The notes under the pieces: model-generated
Seen by the model: only the letters and a program-made list of their open reading frames with translations
Told to the model about the DNA's origin: nothing
Database searches by the model: none
Shown: in pieces, positions 1-7,537 of the stretch
Layout of the letters: every line of letters starts with the position of its first letter
How positions within the stretch are numbered: position 1 is the first letter of the stretch
DNA from: 40CM-2-70-7 sp035505915
Lineage (GTDB): Bacteria > Gemmatimonadota > Gemmatimonadetes > Gemmatimonadales > GWC2-71-9
Direction of reading: 5' to 3'
DNA: 17,494 bases
Assembly (NCBI GenBank): GCA_035505915.1
Contig: DATJQI010000073.1
Span: forward strand, 1-17,494
Made by a program: the position numbers and the translations under genes

Positions 1-1
1 C

Positions 2-2323
2 GGCGTCCTCGCCCTCGCCATCGGCGCCACGACGGCGGTCTTCTCCGTGGTGCACACCGTCCTGATCGCGGACCTGCCGTACGCCCAACCCGACCGCCTG
101 GTCCGGATCTACAACCAGAACTCGCCCACCAACATCTGGGCCCTCTCGGTGGTGGACCTCCAGGCGCTCCGCCAGGAGACGCAGATCTTCGCTTCCTTCG
201 GCGCCGCGCGGTTCACGTCGGTCGCGATGGCCGGAGCGGGGGAGCCCGAGCAGATCCCGGCCGCCCGCGCCGACGCCGGATTCTTCACGACCCTCGGCGT
301 GACCGCGCAGACCGGACGTCTCATCACGCCGCAGGATGAACCCCCGGGCGCCCCGGCCGTCGCGGTGGTGACCGACGCGTTCGCCCGCGAGCGGCTCGGC
401 GGGCCCGCCGCGGCCGTCGGGCGGACCCTGACGCTCGACGGCGTGCCCCACACCGTGGTCGGGGTGCTGCCGCGGGGCGTCGCGGCCCTCGCGGGGATGC
501 GGGTCCCGGTCTGGCCCGTCCTTCAGCTCTCCCCGCCCACGCGCCGCGGCCCGTTCGGGTGGCGCGGGATCGCCCGGCTCCGGTCCGGCGTCACCCTCGC
601 GGACGCCCGGCGGGAGCTCGTCTCGCTCAGCGCGCGGATCTTCCCCATCTGGCAGTCCGGCTTCAAAGACCAGGCGGCGCATTTCACGCCCGTCTCCCTC
701 CGGCGCACGATCGTCGGGGACGCCGATGCCCAGCTCGAGCTGTTCGCGGGCGCGGTGGTCCTCGTGCTCCTCGTGGCCATCGCCAACGTCGCGACCCTGG
801 TGCTGGTCCGGGCCTCCGCGCGGGCGCACGAGCTCTCGGTCCGCGCCACGCTGGGCGCGTCCCGCGCGCGCCTGGCCCGCCTCGTCGCCACCGAGTGCCT
901 GGTGCTCGCGGGCGCCGCGACCGCGGTGGGACTGGGTCTCGCCGCCCTCAGCCTGCGGCTCGTCGGCAGCCTCGCTCCGGGGCTCCCCCGCGCCGACGAG
1001 ATCGCGATCGATCCGCCGACGGTGCTGGTCGCGCTCGCGCTGGGTGCCGGGTCCGGACTCCTCATCGCCGTCTCGCCGCTCGCCGGGGTGCTCCGCGGCT
1101 CGCTCACCGCGTGGCGGGGAGACCTGAGGCGTGCGGGCGGCGGGCGCCGCGCCAACGCGGTCCGCGGCTTGCTCGTCGCGGGCGAGTTCGCGCTCGCCGT
1201 CCCGCTGCTCCTGGCGGCGCTCCTCCTGGCGAACAGCTTCCTGCGCCTCGAGCGCGTCGATCCCGGCTACGATCCGTCCCGCGGATTCTCCGTCGCGCTC
1301 GCCCTCCCCCCGTCCCGCTACCCGGACTCCGCGCTCGCGGGCTATTGGCGACGGGCCGTGGCCCGGGCGCAGGAAGTCCCCGGCGTCGTGGCCGCCGGCG
1401 TCACCACGTCTCCGCCCCCCGACAACGGCGGCGACGTCAACAACTTCAACCTCGTGAGCCATCCGGTCCCGGATGGAGGCGCCGAGCCGGTGGCGCCCTG
1501 GCCGGTGGTGAGTCCGGAGTATTTCCAGGCGATGGGAGTGCCGCTGGTGGAAGGGCGGATGTTCACGGCCGCCGACACGGGTACGGGGCCTCAGGTGCTC
1601 CTGGTCTCCCGCGCCTGGGCCGATCACTACTTCCCGCACGAGCCCGTGCTCGGACAACAGCTCGTGTCCGGCGGGTGTTACACCTGCCCGCGGAGCGTCA
1701 TCGTCGGCGTGGTGGGAGACGTGAAGTACCAGGGGCTCTCGGGGAACGGGGAAGGGGTCTACACCCCGCTCGCCCAGAACCCGGTGCGCTACGCGACCCT
1801 GTACGTCCGGACCACGGGCGCGCCGGAGCCGTTCATCCGGCCCGTCCTGGCGGCCCTCCGCGGTCTCGATCCGCAGATGCCCCTCGCCGCCCTGACCCTT
1901 CAGGAGGGCCTCCGCCAGGCCCTCGCCGACCCGGGCCGGTGGACGGGGATGCTCGGCGCGTTCGCGGTGGTGGCGCTGGGGTTGTCGGCTCTCGGGATCT
2001 TCGGCCTGATGTCCTATGTGGTCCGGCGGCAGCGCCGGGAAATCGGGGTCCGGATGGCCCTGGGCGCGGAGCCCCGGCAGGTCGCCGCGATGATCGTGGC
2101 CCGCGGGATGCGCTACGTCGCGGTGGGGACGGCGGCGGGGCTGGTGCTGGCCTTCGTCGAGGCCGGGTGGCTCGGGGCGCTGCTGTACGGCGTTGCACCG
2201 AGAGACCCCGGCACGATGCTGGCGGCCATCGGGGTGCTCCTGGCGGCGGCGCTGGTGGCGTGCGGGCTGCCGGGAATCCGGGCGGCGCGGATCCGGCCAC
2301 TCGAGGCGATATCGGGGGAGTGA
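2..2323 (+). CDS. ADOP-family (MacB/FtsX-like) ABC transporter permease, 5'-truncated by window edge
   Basis: The reading frame is open from base 2, so the gene begins upstream of the window; 773 codons are visible. The first residues (GVLALAIGATTAVFSVVHTV, then LPYAQPDRLVRI) are the first membrane segment and the conserved junction of the acidobacterial duplicated orphan permease (ADOP) family. A periplasmic MacB_PCD-like region follows, then a first FtsX block (LVAIANVATLVLVRASAR, ELSVRATLGASRARL). A second periplasmic region and a second FtsX block come after it (GIFGLMSYVVRRQRREIGVR and MALGAEPRQV), ending near the C terminus. Family members are inner-membrane permeases related to MacB, which couples an ATPase to export or to lipoprotein/peptide handling across the envelope; they are often found without a dedicated ATPase gene. 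The substrate cannot be told. No ATPase gene lies downstream. Confidence 0.93.
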   Translation, partial: GVLALAIGATTAVFSVVHTVLIADLPYAQPDRLVRIYNQNSPTNIWALSVVDLQALRQETQIFASFGAARFTSVAMAGAGEPEQIPAARADAGFFTTLGVTAQTGRLITPQDEPPGAPAVAVVTDAFARERLGGPAAAVGRTLTLDGVPHTVVGVLPRGVAALAGMRVPVWPVLQLSPPTRRGPFGWRGIARLRSGVTLADARRELVSLSARIFPIWQSGFKDQAAHFTPVSLRRTIVGDADAQLELFAGAVVLVLLVAIANVATLVLVRASARAHELSVRATLGASRARLARLVATECLVLAGAATAVGLGLAALSLRLVGSLAPGLPRADEIAIDPPTVLVALALGAGSGLLIAVSPLAGVLRGSLTAWRGDLRRAGGGRRANAVRGLLVAGEFALAVPLLLAALLLANSFLRLERVDPGYDPSRGFSVALALPPSRYPDSALAGYWRRAVARAQEVPGVVAAGVTTSPPPDNGGDVNNFNLVSHPVPDGGAEPVAPWPVVSPEYFQAMGVPLVEGRMFTAADTGTGPQVLLVSRAWADHYFPHEPVLGQQLVSGGCYTCPRSVIVGVVGDVKYQGLSGNGEGVYTPLAQNPVRYATLYVRTTGAPEPFIRPVLAALRGLDPQMPLAALTLQEGLRQALADPGRWTGMLGAFAVVALGLSALGIFGLMSYVVRRQRREIGVRMALGAEPRQVAAMIVARGMRYVAVGTAAGLVLAFVEAGWLGALLYGVAPRDPGTMLAAIGVLLAAALVACGLPGIRAARIRPLEAISGE

Positions 2324-2338
2324 GCCCGCAATACCTGA

Positions 2339-2365
2339 CCCCGGGCGCGAGCCCGGGGTTCTTGG
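2339..2365 (+). terminator. Putative intrinsic terminator after the permease gene
   Basis: An 8-bp perfect stem CCCCGGGC/GCCCGGGG with a GCGA loop (2339-2358) lies 15 bases after the permease stop and is followed by TTCTT. The stem is strong but the T tract is short and interrupted. It also lies only about 20 bases before the next start codon, so it could instead affect expression of the downstream lipoprotein. Confidence 0.5.
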
Positions 2366-2377
2366 TAGGATTCCCCA

Positions 2378-2785
2378 ATGCCCACTTGGTCCCATCGCCT
2401 CGGATACCTGCCTCTCGCCCTCGGCGCCCTGTTTCTCGAGACCGCCTGCAAGTCCTCGCCCGCGTCCCCCGGCACGCCGGCGAGCATCGCGATCGTCAAC
2501 CGGTCCAACCTGAAGTACAACTTCGGGGTCGCGATCTTCACGACACCGGCTCAATCGGACACGCTCTCCCGCTCCAACGGCAATGACTCGGTGTGCACGC
2601 AAGTTCCGGCGGCGGGGAACGCCTATGAGGTGTTCTACGGGTCTCCCGTGGACACCGCGGATCCGCCGCTGCAAACCCAGGTGATCATCGGGGGCGAGTC
2701 GAACGGGTGGCTGTTGTTCTTCGGACCGAAGGCCGTGGGGAACGACACGCTCGAAATGACGCTGACCGCGACGGGGGCCTGCTAG
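2378..2785 (+). CDS. Small putative lipoprotein, unknown function
   Basis: 135 aa. I do not recognise a family. The N terminus has a positively charged start, a hydrophobic stretch (about residues 8-20) and FLETAC with Cys24, an imperfect lipobox (Glu at -3 is unusual), so lipid anchoring is likely but not certain; otherwise it would be an ordinary secreted protein. The rest is Ser/Thr/Pro/Gly-rich with short beta-like stretches and two further Cys (in SVCTQV and at the C-terminal TGAC) that could form a disulfide. An ATG at 2378 with an upstream AGGA-like site (about 2367-2370) supports this start. The stop TAG at 2783-2785 interlocks with the stop of the convergent receptor gene, sharing the bases CTAG. 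Confidence 0.72.
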   Translation: MPTWSHRLGYLPLALGALFLETACKSSPASPGTPASIAIVNRSNLKYNFGVAIFTTPAQSDTLSRSNGNDSVCTQVPAAGNAYEVFYGSPVDTADPPLQTQVIIGGESNGWLLFFGPKAVGNDTLEMTLTATGAC

Positions 2786-4953
2786 AAGGCGCGGGTCACG
2801 CTCACCAGAAAGCGCCGGGGAGCGCCGGGGGTGCGCTCCTGCACGTCGACGTACTGCTGCTGCAGGAGGTTGGTCACCTTGCCCTGCACGTCCCATCCGC
2901 CGAGCCGCCGCCCCGCGCGCAGTCCCAGGAGCGTCACCGCGCTGCGGGAGTCCAGCGGGTACACCAGCACCCGGTCGATCCGCGACCGGTAGAGCACGTC
3001 GAGGCCCCAGTCGACGCCCAGCGCCCGCGTGCTCACCGTGGTGCCGAGGTTGTGCTTGGAGCGGTAGGGGAGCTCCTGGTCCGTCGCCAGATCCCGGCTG
3101 TGCAGGAACGTGTACGCGACGTGCACGTCCACCCGGTCGTTCCACAGTCCGGTGCGCGCCTCGAGGTCGAGGCCCTGCACCTGTGAGCGCTCCACGTTCC
3201 GGAACTGGAAGAAGCCGAAGGGATACCCGACGGCCGCCGCGGGGTCGATGAGATTGTAGTACTCGTCGTCGAAGATCGAGCCGTCCAGCCAGAGCCAGCC
3301 CTGCAGGGTCGCGGTGGCGCCGAGCTCCGACGCCCAGGTCCGTTCCGGCTGCAGCGCCGGGTTGGGCACCACCTGGAACCCCGACTGCTCGGCGCGGACG
3401 AACTGCTCCACCGGCGCCGGCGCGCGGAAGCCGTGCGAGACCGACGCGCGGAAGCTGATCCGGTCCTGCGGCTTGTAGACCAGTCCCACCTTGGGTGACA
3501 GGACCGTTTGGCCCGAGCCCCCTACGACGTCGTGACGGTCGAGGCGGGCCCCGAAGGTCGCCGTCAGATGCGCCGCCAGCCCGGCCTCGTCCTGGCCGTA
3601 GAGCGCCAGGTCGTGCTCGGTGTGCTGGCCCAGCGTGTTGGATGTGATGGTCGTCTGCTCGCCCAACAACCCCAGCACCAGGGAGTGCTCGGCCGCCGGG
3701 TTCACCGAGACCTGGATGTCGGTGCCCAGGATGGTGGAGCGGTGGTAGTCGGTGCTGTCGGCTTCCGTGTCCGAGTAGTGGTTCTGCGCGCCGTCGAAGT
3801 ACAGATAGGGGTTCATCCGGATGAGGAGCCCGGGGGAGCCGTACGGGATCACCGTGGCGCCCACGTTCACCCACTTCAGGCGCTCCCAGTCTCCCAGCTC
3901 GTCGCTCGGCACTTCGTACCGGGCCGTGGAGTCGCGCCAGATGAAGAAGTTGCCGTCGTCCTCCTGCGCCCAGAGGGCGTAGAGGTCGATCGGCATCGGG
4001 CTCCCCTGGGGGTAGGTCACCTCCGCGCGTCCCATCCAGCGGGAGATGCCCCCGTTCTGCGTGAACCCGTCCGACTGCGCCCGCTCGAGGAAGAGCCGAG
4101 TGCCGAAGGGTCCCACGGTCTGGTCGTGCTGGAGGTCCACGCCCTTCAGGTCGAGCAGGTCGCCGGTGAATTTCTCGTCCGCGGGGAGGTCGTAGGCGCC
4201 GAAGTAGCCCCGGATCGTGGTCTCGGGTGTGGGGCTGATGGGGCGGGTGATGACGTTGATGACGCCGCCCAGCGCGTTCGACCCGTACAACGCGGAGGCG
4301 GGGCCCCGCACGATCTCGACCCGGTCCACGTCGAGGACGGGGAGGGCGTCGAAGTCGATTTCCCGCGTGGCGCCGGTGAGCAGGGGATGGTCGTCCACGA
4401 GGAGCAGCACGCGCGACGCCACGCCGCCCGCGATTCCCGACGCGCCCCGGATGTCGATCGTCCCGTGCTGGAACATCACGCCCGGCTCGTAGGCCAGCGC
4501 TTCGTCCAGGGTGACGACGTTGCGCCGCTGGATTTCGTCCTGGGAGAGCACGGCGATGCTCACCGGCGCGTCGCCGGCCTGCTGCGGGGCCCGGCTGGCC
4601 GACACCACCACGCCCTGGACCTCGACCGCCGACCGCACCAGGGTGAAGTCCTCCCGGTGGCTCTCCGCCGCGGCCACGATGACGTCGTCGCGACTGACCG
4701 CCTGGTACCCGATCACGATCACGCGCAGGACGTAGCGGCCGGGCGCGAGGTGCGGGAATTGATAAGCGCCGGACGGGTCGGTCGTCGCGGTGAGCTGGGT
4801 CCCCGGGATGAGGACGACGGCCCCGACCACGGGGGTGCCGTCCTTGAGGTCGGAGACGCGCCCCCCCAGTGACGATCCGCCCTGCCCGGCCAGGGCCCCG
4901 GGAAGGGCGCTGCCGAGCAGGGCGGCGAGGGCGAGGGCGGTGGCCCGGTTCAC
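2782..4953 (-). CDS. TonB-dependent outer-membrane receptor with N-terminal carboxypeptidase-regulatory-like domain
   Basis: 723 aa. Signal peptide residues 1-22 (cleavage after ALA, before GQGG). Residues ~28-105 form a CarboxypepD_reg-like beta sandwich (GGRVSDLKDGTPVVGAVV...PHLAPGRYVLRV). Residues ~115-245 are the plug (VVVSASRAPQQ, LDEALAYEPGV, then VDRVEIVRGPASALYGSNAL and GGVINVITR). The remainder is the 22-strand barrel, ending in SVTRAF with the C-terminal Phe typical of BAM-folded proteins. Such receptors import scarce ligands (metal chelates, cobalamin, sugars) using TonB energy. The plug resembles the BtuB/siderophore type, but the ligand cannot be assigned. The start is GTG (4951-4953), with no clear ribosome site. 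It begins only 4 bases after the stop of the upstream lipoprotein gene, so translational coupling is likely. Confidence 0.95.
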   Translation of the reverse strand: MNRATALALAALLGSALPGALAGQGGSSLGGRVSDLKDGTPVVGAVVLIPGTQLTATTDPSGAYQFPHLAPGRYVLRVIVIGYQAVSRDDVIVAAAESHREDFTLVRSAVEVQGVVVSASRAPQQAGDAPVSIAVLSQDEIQRRNVVTLDEALAYEPGVMFQHGTIDIRGASGIAGGVASRVLLLVDDHPLLTGATREIDFDALPVLDVDRVEIVRGPASALYGSNALGGVINVITRPISPTPETTIRGYFGAYDLPADEKFTGDLLDLKGVDLQHDQTVGPFGTRLFLERAQSDGFTQNGGISRWMGRAEVTYPQGSPMPIDLYALWAQEDDGNFFIWRDSTARYEVPSDELGDWERLKWVNVGATVIPYGSPGLLIRMNPYLYFDGAQNHYSDTEADSTDYHRSTILGTDIQVSVNPAAEHSLVLGLLGEQTTITSNTLGQHTEHDLALYGQDEAGLAAHLTATFGARLDRHDVVGGSGQTVLSPKVGLVYKPQDRISFRASVSHGFRAPAPVEQFVRAEQSGFQVVPNPALQPERTWASELGATATLQGWLWLDGSIFDDEYYNLIDPAAAVGYPFGFFQFRNVERSQVQGLDLEARTGLWNDRVDVHVAYTFLHSRDLATDQELPYRSKHNLGTTVSTRALGVDWGLDVLYRSRIDRVLVYPLDSRSAVTLLGLRAGRRLGGWDVQGKVTNLLQQQYVDVQERTPGAPRRFLVSVTRAF

Positions 4954-4957
4954 GCGC

Positions 4958-5377
4958 TCAGTTCTTGTGCCAGACCGTCTGGATGTGGAGCGCGGACTCG
5001 GTCACGCTGATGTTCAGCGTGTCCGATTTCACCGAGAAGGTGCCGAGGGCGTCGGGGAGACCGCCGGTCGAATGCTCGGCGATGCTGTCGCCGCTCGTGG
5101 TGTAGGTGCCGCTGTCGACCAGGGCGATGGTGTCGCCCGGTATCGGGATGTCGACGTTGATGACCAGATGGTAGTTGGTGCTGGTCAGGGCCAGCGTGCC
5201 GGTTCCGAGCGGGGGGCCCACCGGCGGGTTCGTGTCTTCTTTGAACGCGACGAGGGAGTAATTGCCCGAAAGATTGGTGCTTCCTCCCGAGCCCGTGCTG
5301 TTGTTCGAGCTGCAGGCGGCCACCGCCGCCGCGCCGAAGCCGAGCAGGAAGAGGACTGCCGAGGCCTGCCGCCGCAT
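4958..5377 (-). CDS. Small lipoprotein upstream of the TonB-dependent receptor
   Basis: 139 aa. Residues 1-21 form a lipoprotein signal with lipobox AVAAC (Cys22), followed by a Ser/Asn/Gly-rich linker (SSNNSTGSGGSTN). The mature part (LSGNYSLVAFKED... GTLALTSTNYHLVI ... DTIALVDSGTYTTSGDSI ... LGTFSVKSDTLNISV) alternates short beta strands and reads like a small lipocalin-like or META-like barrel, which is an inference. The ATG at 5375-5377 is preceded by a strong GGAGGG ribosome site (5381-5386), with tight spacing. It is the first gene of a probable operon with the receptor, so it may help capture or deliver the receptor's ligand or act as a surface partner. No family is recognised with confidence. 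Confidence 0.82.
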   Translation of the reverse strand: MRRQASAVLFLLGFGAAAVAACSSNNSTGSGGSTNLSGNYSLVAFKEDTNPPVGPPLGTGTLALTSTNYHLVINVDIPIPGDTIALVDSGTYTTSGDSIAEHSTGGLPDALGTFSVKSDTLNISVTESALHIQTVWHKN

Positions 5378-5424
5378 GATCCCTCCGGAGATGTGTGACG
5401 GGCGCTGACCAACTGATGCGTGCT

Positions 5425-5453
5425 AAGGTACGTTGCGGATTGGGGTGACTCAA
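5425..5453 (-). promoter_or_regulatory. Candidate sigma70-type promoter for lipoprotein-receptor operon
   Basis: On the minus strand: -35 TTGAGT (5448-5453), 17-base spacer, -10 TACCTT (5425-5430). Transcription would start near 5418, about 30 bases before the GGAGGG site. The -35 matches 4 of 6 consensus bases and the -10 only 3 of 6. Confidence 0.35.
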
Positions 5454-5520
5454 GCCGCGCTTGCGGCGCCCGCGCCGGCCTGGCGATATTCTCCGGCCCG
5501 GCGTTCCACGTTGTACCCGT

Positions 5521-5593
5521 GGCGGTATCGTCTAGGGGACTAGGACGGAGCCCTCTCAAGGCTCAAACACGGGTTCGAATCCCGTTACCGCTA
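5521..5593 (+). tRNA. tRNA-Glu (anticodon CTC)
   Basis: A 73-base cloverleaf. The acceptor stem is 5521-5527 paired with 5586-5592 (one G-T pair), with discriminator A5593. The anticodon stem GAGCC/GGCTC encloses the loop CTCTCAA, with anticodon CTC at 5555-5557. The T arm is ACGGG-TTCGAAT-CCCGT. The CCA end is not encoded. It reads GAG codons, which are abundant in this GC-rich DNA. A second tRNA-Glu follows after 5 bases. Confidence 0.95.
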
Positions 5594-5598
5594 TGCCC

Positions 5599-5670
5599 GC
5601 CCCCATCGTCTAACGGTCAGGACACCACTCTTTCAAGGTGGGAACAGGGGTTCGATTCCCCTTGGGGGCA
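5599..5670 (+). tRNA. tRNA-Glu (anticodon TTC)
   Basis: A 72-base cloverleaf. The acceptor stem GCCCCCA (5599-5605) pairs with TGGGGGC (5663-5669), with discriminator A5670. The anticodon stem CCACT/GGTGG encloses CTTTCAA, with anticodon TTC at 5632-5634. The T arm is AGGGG-TTCGATT-CCCCT. CCA is not encoded. It lies 5 bases after the CTC isoacceptor and is probably on the same transcript. Confidence 0.96.
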
Positions 5671-5676
5671 TGCGGC

Positions 5677-5714
5677 AAAGGCGCCGAAGGACGATATGTC
5701 CCTCGGCGCCTTTT
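5677..5714. terminator. Strong, probably bidirectional intrinsic terminator between tRNA-Glu pair and pilin operon
   Basis: The inverted repeat AAAGGCGCCGAAGGA (5677-5691) pairs with TCCCTCGGCGCCTTT (5699-5713) with one mismatch and a 7-base loop (CGATATG), followed by TTTTCC on the plus strand. Read on the minus strand it gives the same stem followed by TTTGCC. It lies 7 bases after the second tRNA and 19 bases beyond the stop of the convergent PilX-like gene, so it can serve both. Confidence 0.85.
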
Positions 5715-5732
5715 CCGTCTGGCGCGCGTTCG

Positions 5733-7526
5733 TCAGTTCGGCGTCAGCATGTTGAAGTAGTTCGCCACGTTGAAGTTCGTGGGATCCACTTCATAGTAGT
5801 GCGCCTTGGCGTAGTGCCCCGTCGTCGGGAAGTACGGCGGCGGGCTGGTCAGGCCGCAGGCGTCGTACTGATACCGCTTCACGTACCCGTGCCCGTCGGT
5901 CAACCCGACCGCGCCGCGGGTTTCCTGAATCAGCCCGCCCGTCAGGTAGAGGCAGCCCCGCGCGGCGGTGCTGGTCTGGCACGGCTGGGCGTTGGTGGAC
6001 TCCCCGTAATTGTACGAGTCGTCGAAGTTCTCGGCCGTGAAGATGTTCAGCGCCAGGACCACCGACTGCACGAAATCGGACTGGTGCGACGAGTAGGTGT
6101 TGAACGAGTTCGACGAGGAGCCGCCGTTCGGCCCCTTCGGCTGCCAGGCCGAATTCTGGGTGTTGTCGGACATGACGACGTCGTTGCCCGAGAAGAGGCC
6201 CAGGATGTCGTGGCAGGTGCCGAGCGACGGGTCGATCGAGTACTGGAGGTTGTCGACCACGACGATGTTGCCGGTCGCCGCCACCGTGTGGTGTCCGCGG
6301 ACGGTGCCCGAGACCGCCACGTTGCCGGCCACGTAGATCACGCCCTTGTAGTTCGGGTTGAAGGGCCGGTTGATGGGCCACAGGTACGCGGCCATCGTCG
6401 GATAGGCCGCGAGCACCGCGGGGGACACGGCGCCGGGCCATGCGAGCCACGATCCCTTGGTCGTGGTCGCGGTGAAGACGCCGCCGGTGAGCGAGTCGTC
6501 GCCGCCCAGCAGGCAGCGCTTGCTGGTCGAGTTCGCGGCGGTCACCCAGGTGGGCGCGACGGTCGCCGAGTGGAGGCTGTCCGACACGAACACGCCGCCC
6601 ACGCCGTCATAGGCGCCGCAGTTGGTCGAGTAGCGGAGCCCGTAATTCGACGAGCTGCTCGACGTGTAGTTGGGCGGAACGCTCGCGACGACCCAGCCCG
6701 GGTTGCTCGAGGAGTACACCCGCATGAACCCCTCGGTGTCCCCCGCGATGTTGAGCGACAGGAACTGGATCCGGAGGTTGGCCTGCCCGAGGAGCGGCGA
6801 GCCCGCGGTGGTGCTGGTCAGGTTCGTGTTCCCCGCCTGCGCCTGGACCAGGAGCTTGTTCAGGTCGGCGGTGGTGGGGAACGGAATGACGGGCCCGTTC
6901 TGGATGTACCCCTGGTAGAACGTGCCGTACGAAATGCCGGAGATCGTCTTGGCCGTCTCGACGGTGCTGTGGAAGCCGGCGCCGGACGAGCAGATCTGGA
7001 TCACGTCGTTCGAGTGGACCGGCCCGTACAGCTGGTCGCCCGACGCGAAGCAGATGTTCCCGCCTTCGTTGTCCGAGAAGTAGGCGTATTTCGCGAAGCT
7101 CGCCTGCAGCACTTCGCCCCGCCGCACCACCTGGTTGCCGAACGCGTCCTTCACCACGGTCACCACGCTGCCGTACACGCCGTACTGGCCGCTGGTGATG
7201 CCCGTGGGGCCCACGTAGGTCGAGCGCGTGACGTTCGGGATCACCTTGCCGGACGCGTCGTAGACCGAGGCGTTGGTCTCGATGGCCTTGAAGCCCGTAT
7301 CCGGCATCAGGGTCTTGCTGCCGTTCAGGGCCGAGCGCGCTTCCTCGAGCCCCGCGTCGGCGGCGGCCGTCAGCGTCGTCTCCCGCGAACGGTAGTTCGA
7401 CAGGAGCGAGGTGTTGGACGACACGATCGCGGCGCTCACCATCAGCGTGAGGACCACCATCGTGGTCAGGATGACCGTCGCGAGCGCGATGCCTCGCTGA
7501 TTCCGGAACCGCGGGGACCGAGCCAT
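5733..7526 (-). CDS. PilX-like minor pilin / pilus assembly protein, oversized (DUF4900-like)
   Basis: 597 aa from the ATG at 7524-7526, chosen for GGGAG five bases upstream. An in-frame ATG at 7536-7538 forms TAATG with the stop of the previous gene and is a valid alternative. The N terminus RGIALATVILTTMVVLTLMVSAA is the hydrophobic helix of PilX-type proteins, without the G|FTLIE prepilin motif. It is followed by the typical A-x-AGLEEA helix (TAAADAGLEEARSAL, ~53-67). Residues ~150-180 contain YFSDNEGG, ICFASGDQLYGPVHSND and the end of a Cys-containing strand; this resembles the DUF4900 family as I remember it. The rest is Ser/Thr/Asn/Gly-rich with scattered Cys. PilX proteins of pseudomonads are about 200 aa, so most of this protein is an added extracellular part, perhaps a tip or adhesin domain. 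It is the last gene of the minor-pilin operon. Confidence 0.8.
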   Translation of the reverse strand: MARSPRFRNQRGIALATVILTTMVVLTLMVSAAIVSSNTSLLSNYRSRETTLTAAADAGLEEARSALNGSKTLMPDTGFKAIETNASVYDASGKVIPNVTRSTYVGPTGITSGQYGVYGSVVTVVKDAFGNQVVRRGEVLQASFAKYAYFSDNEGGNICFASGDQLYGPVHSNDVIQICSSGAGFHSTVETAKTISGISYGTFYQGYIQNGPVIPFPTTADLNKLLVQAQAGNTNLTSTTAGSPLLGQANLRIQFLSLNIAGDTEGFMRVYSSSNPGWVVASVPPNYTSSSSSNYGLRYSTNCGAYDGVGGVFVSDSLHSATVAPTWVTAANSTSKRCLLGGDDSLTGGVFTATTTKGSWLAWPGAVSPAVLAAYPTMAAYLWPINRPFNPNYKGVIYVAGNVAVSGTVRGHHTVAATGNIVVVDNLQYSIDPSLGTCHDILGLFSGNDVVMSDNTQNSAWQPKGPNGGSSSNSFNTYSSHQSDFVQSVVLALNIFTAENFDDSYNYGESTNAQPCQTSTAARGCLYLTGGLIQETRGAVGLTDGHGYVKRYQYDACGLTSPPPYFPTTGHYAKAHYYEVDPTNFNVANYFNMLTPN

Positions 7527-7537
7527 AGGGACTCCCA

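Noticed and set aside
559..2586. Plus-strand 675-codon frame overlapping the permease
   Set aside because: A frame-shifted shadow rich in Arg/Pro/Gly; the permease frame has conserved FtsX motifs.
3508..4872. Long plus-strand open frame (454 codons) opposite the TonB-dependent receptor
   Set aside because: It is the antisense of a clear receptor gene; the translation is Arg/Val/Gly/His-rich with no family motif, as expected from GC-rich codon mirroring.
5461..5490. TTGCGG-N18-GATATT considered as a tRNA-Glu promoter
   Set aside because: The position is reasonable but only 3 of 6 and 4 of 6 consensus bases match; not strong enough to list.
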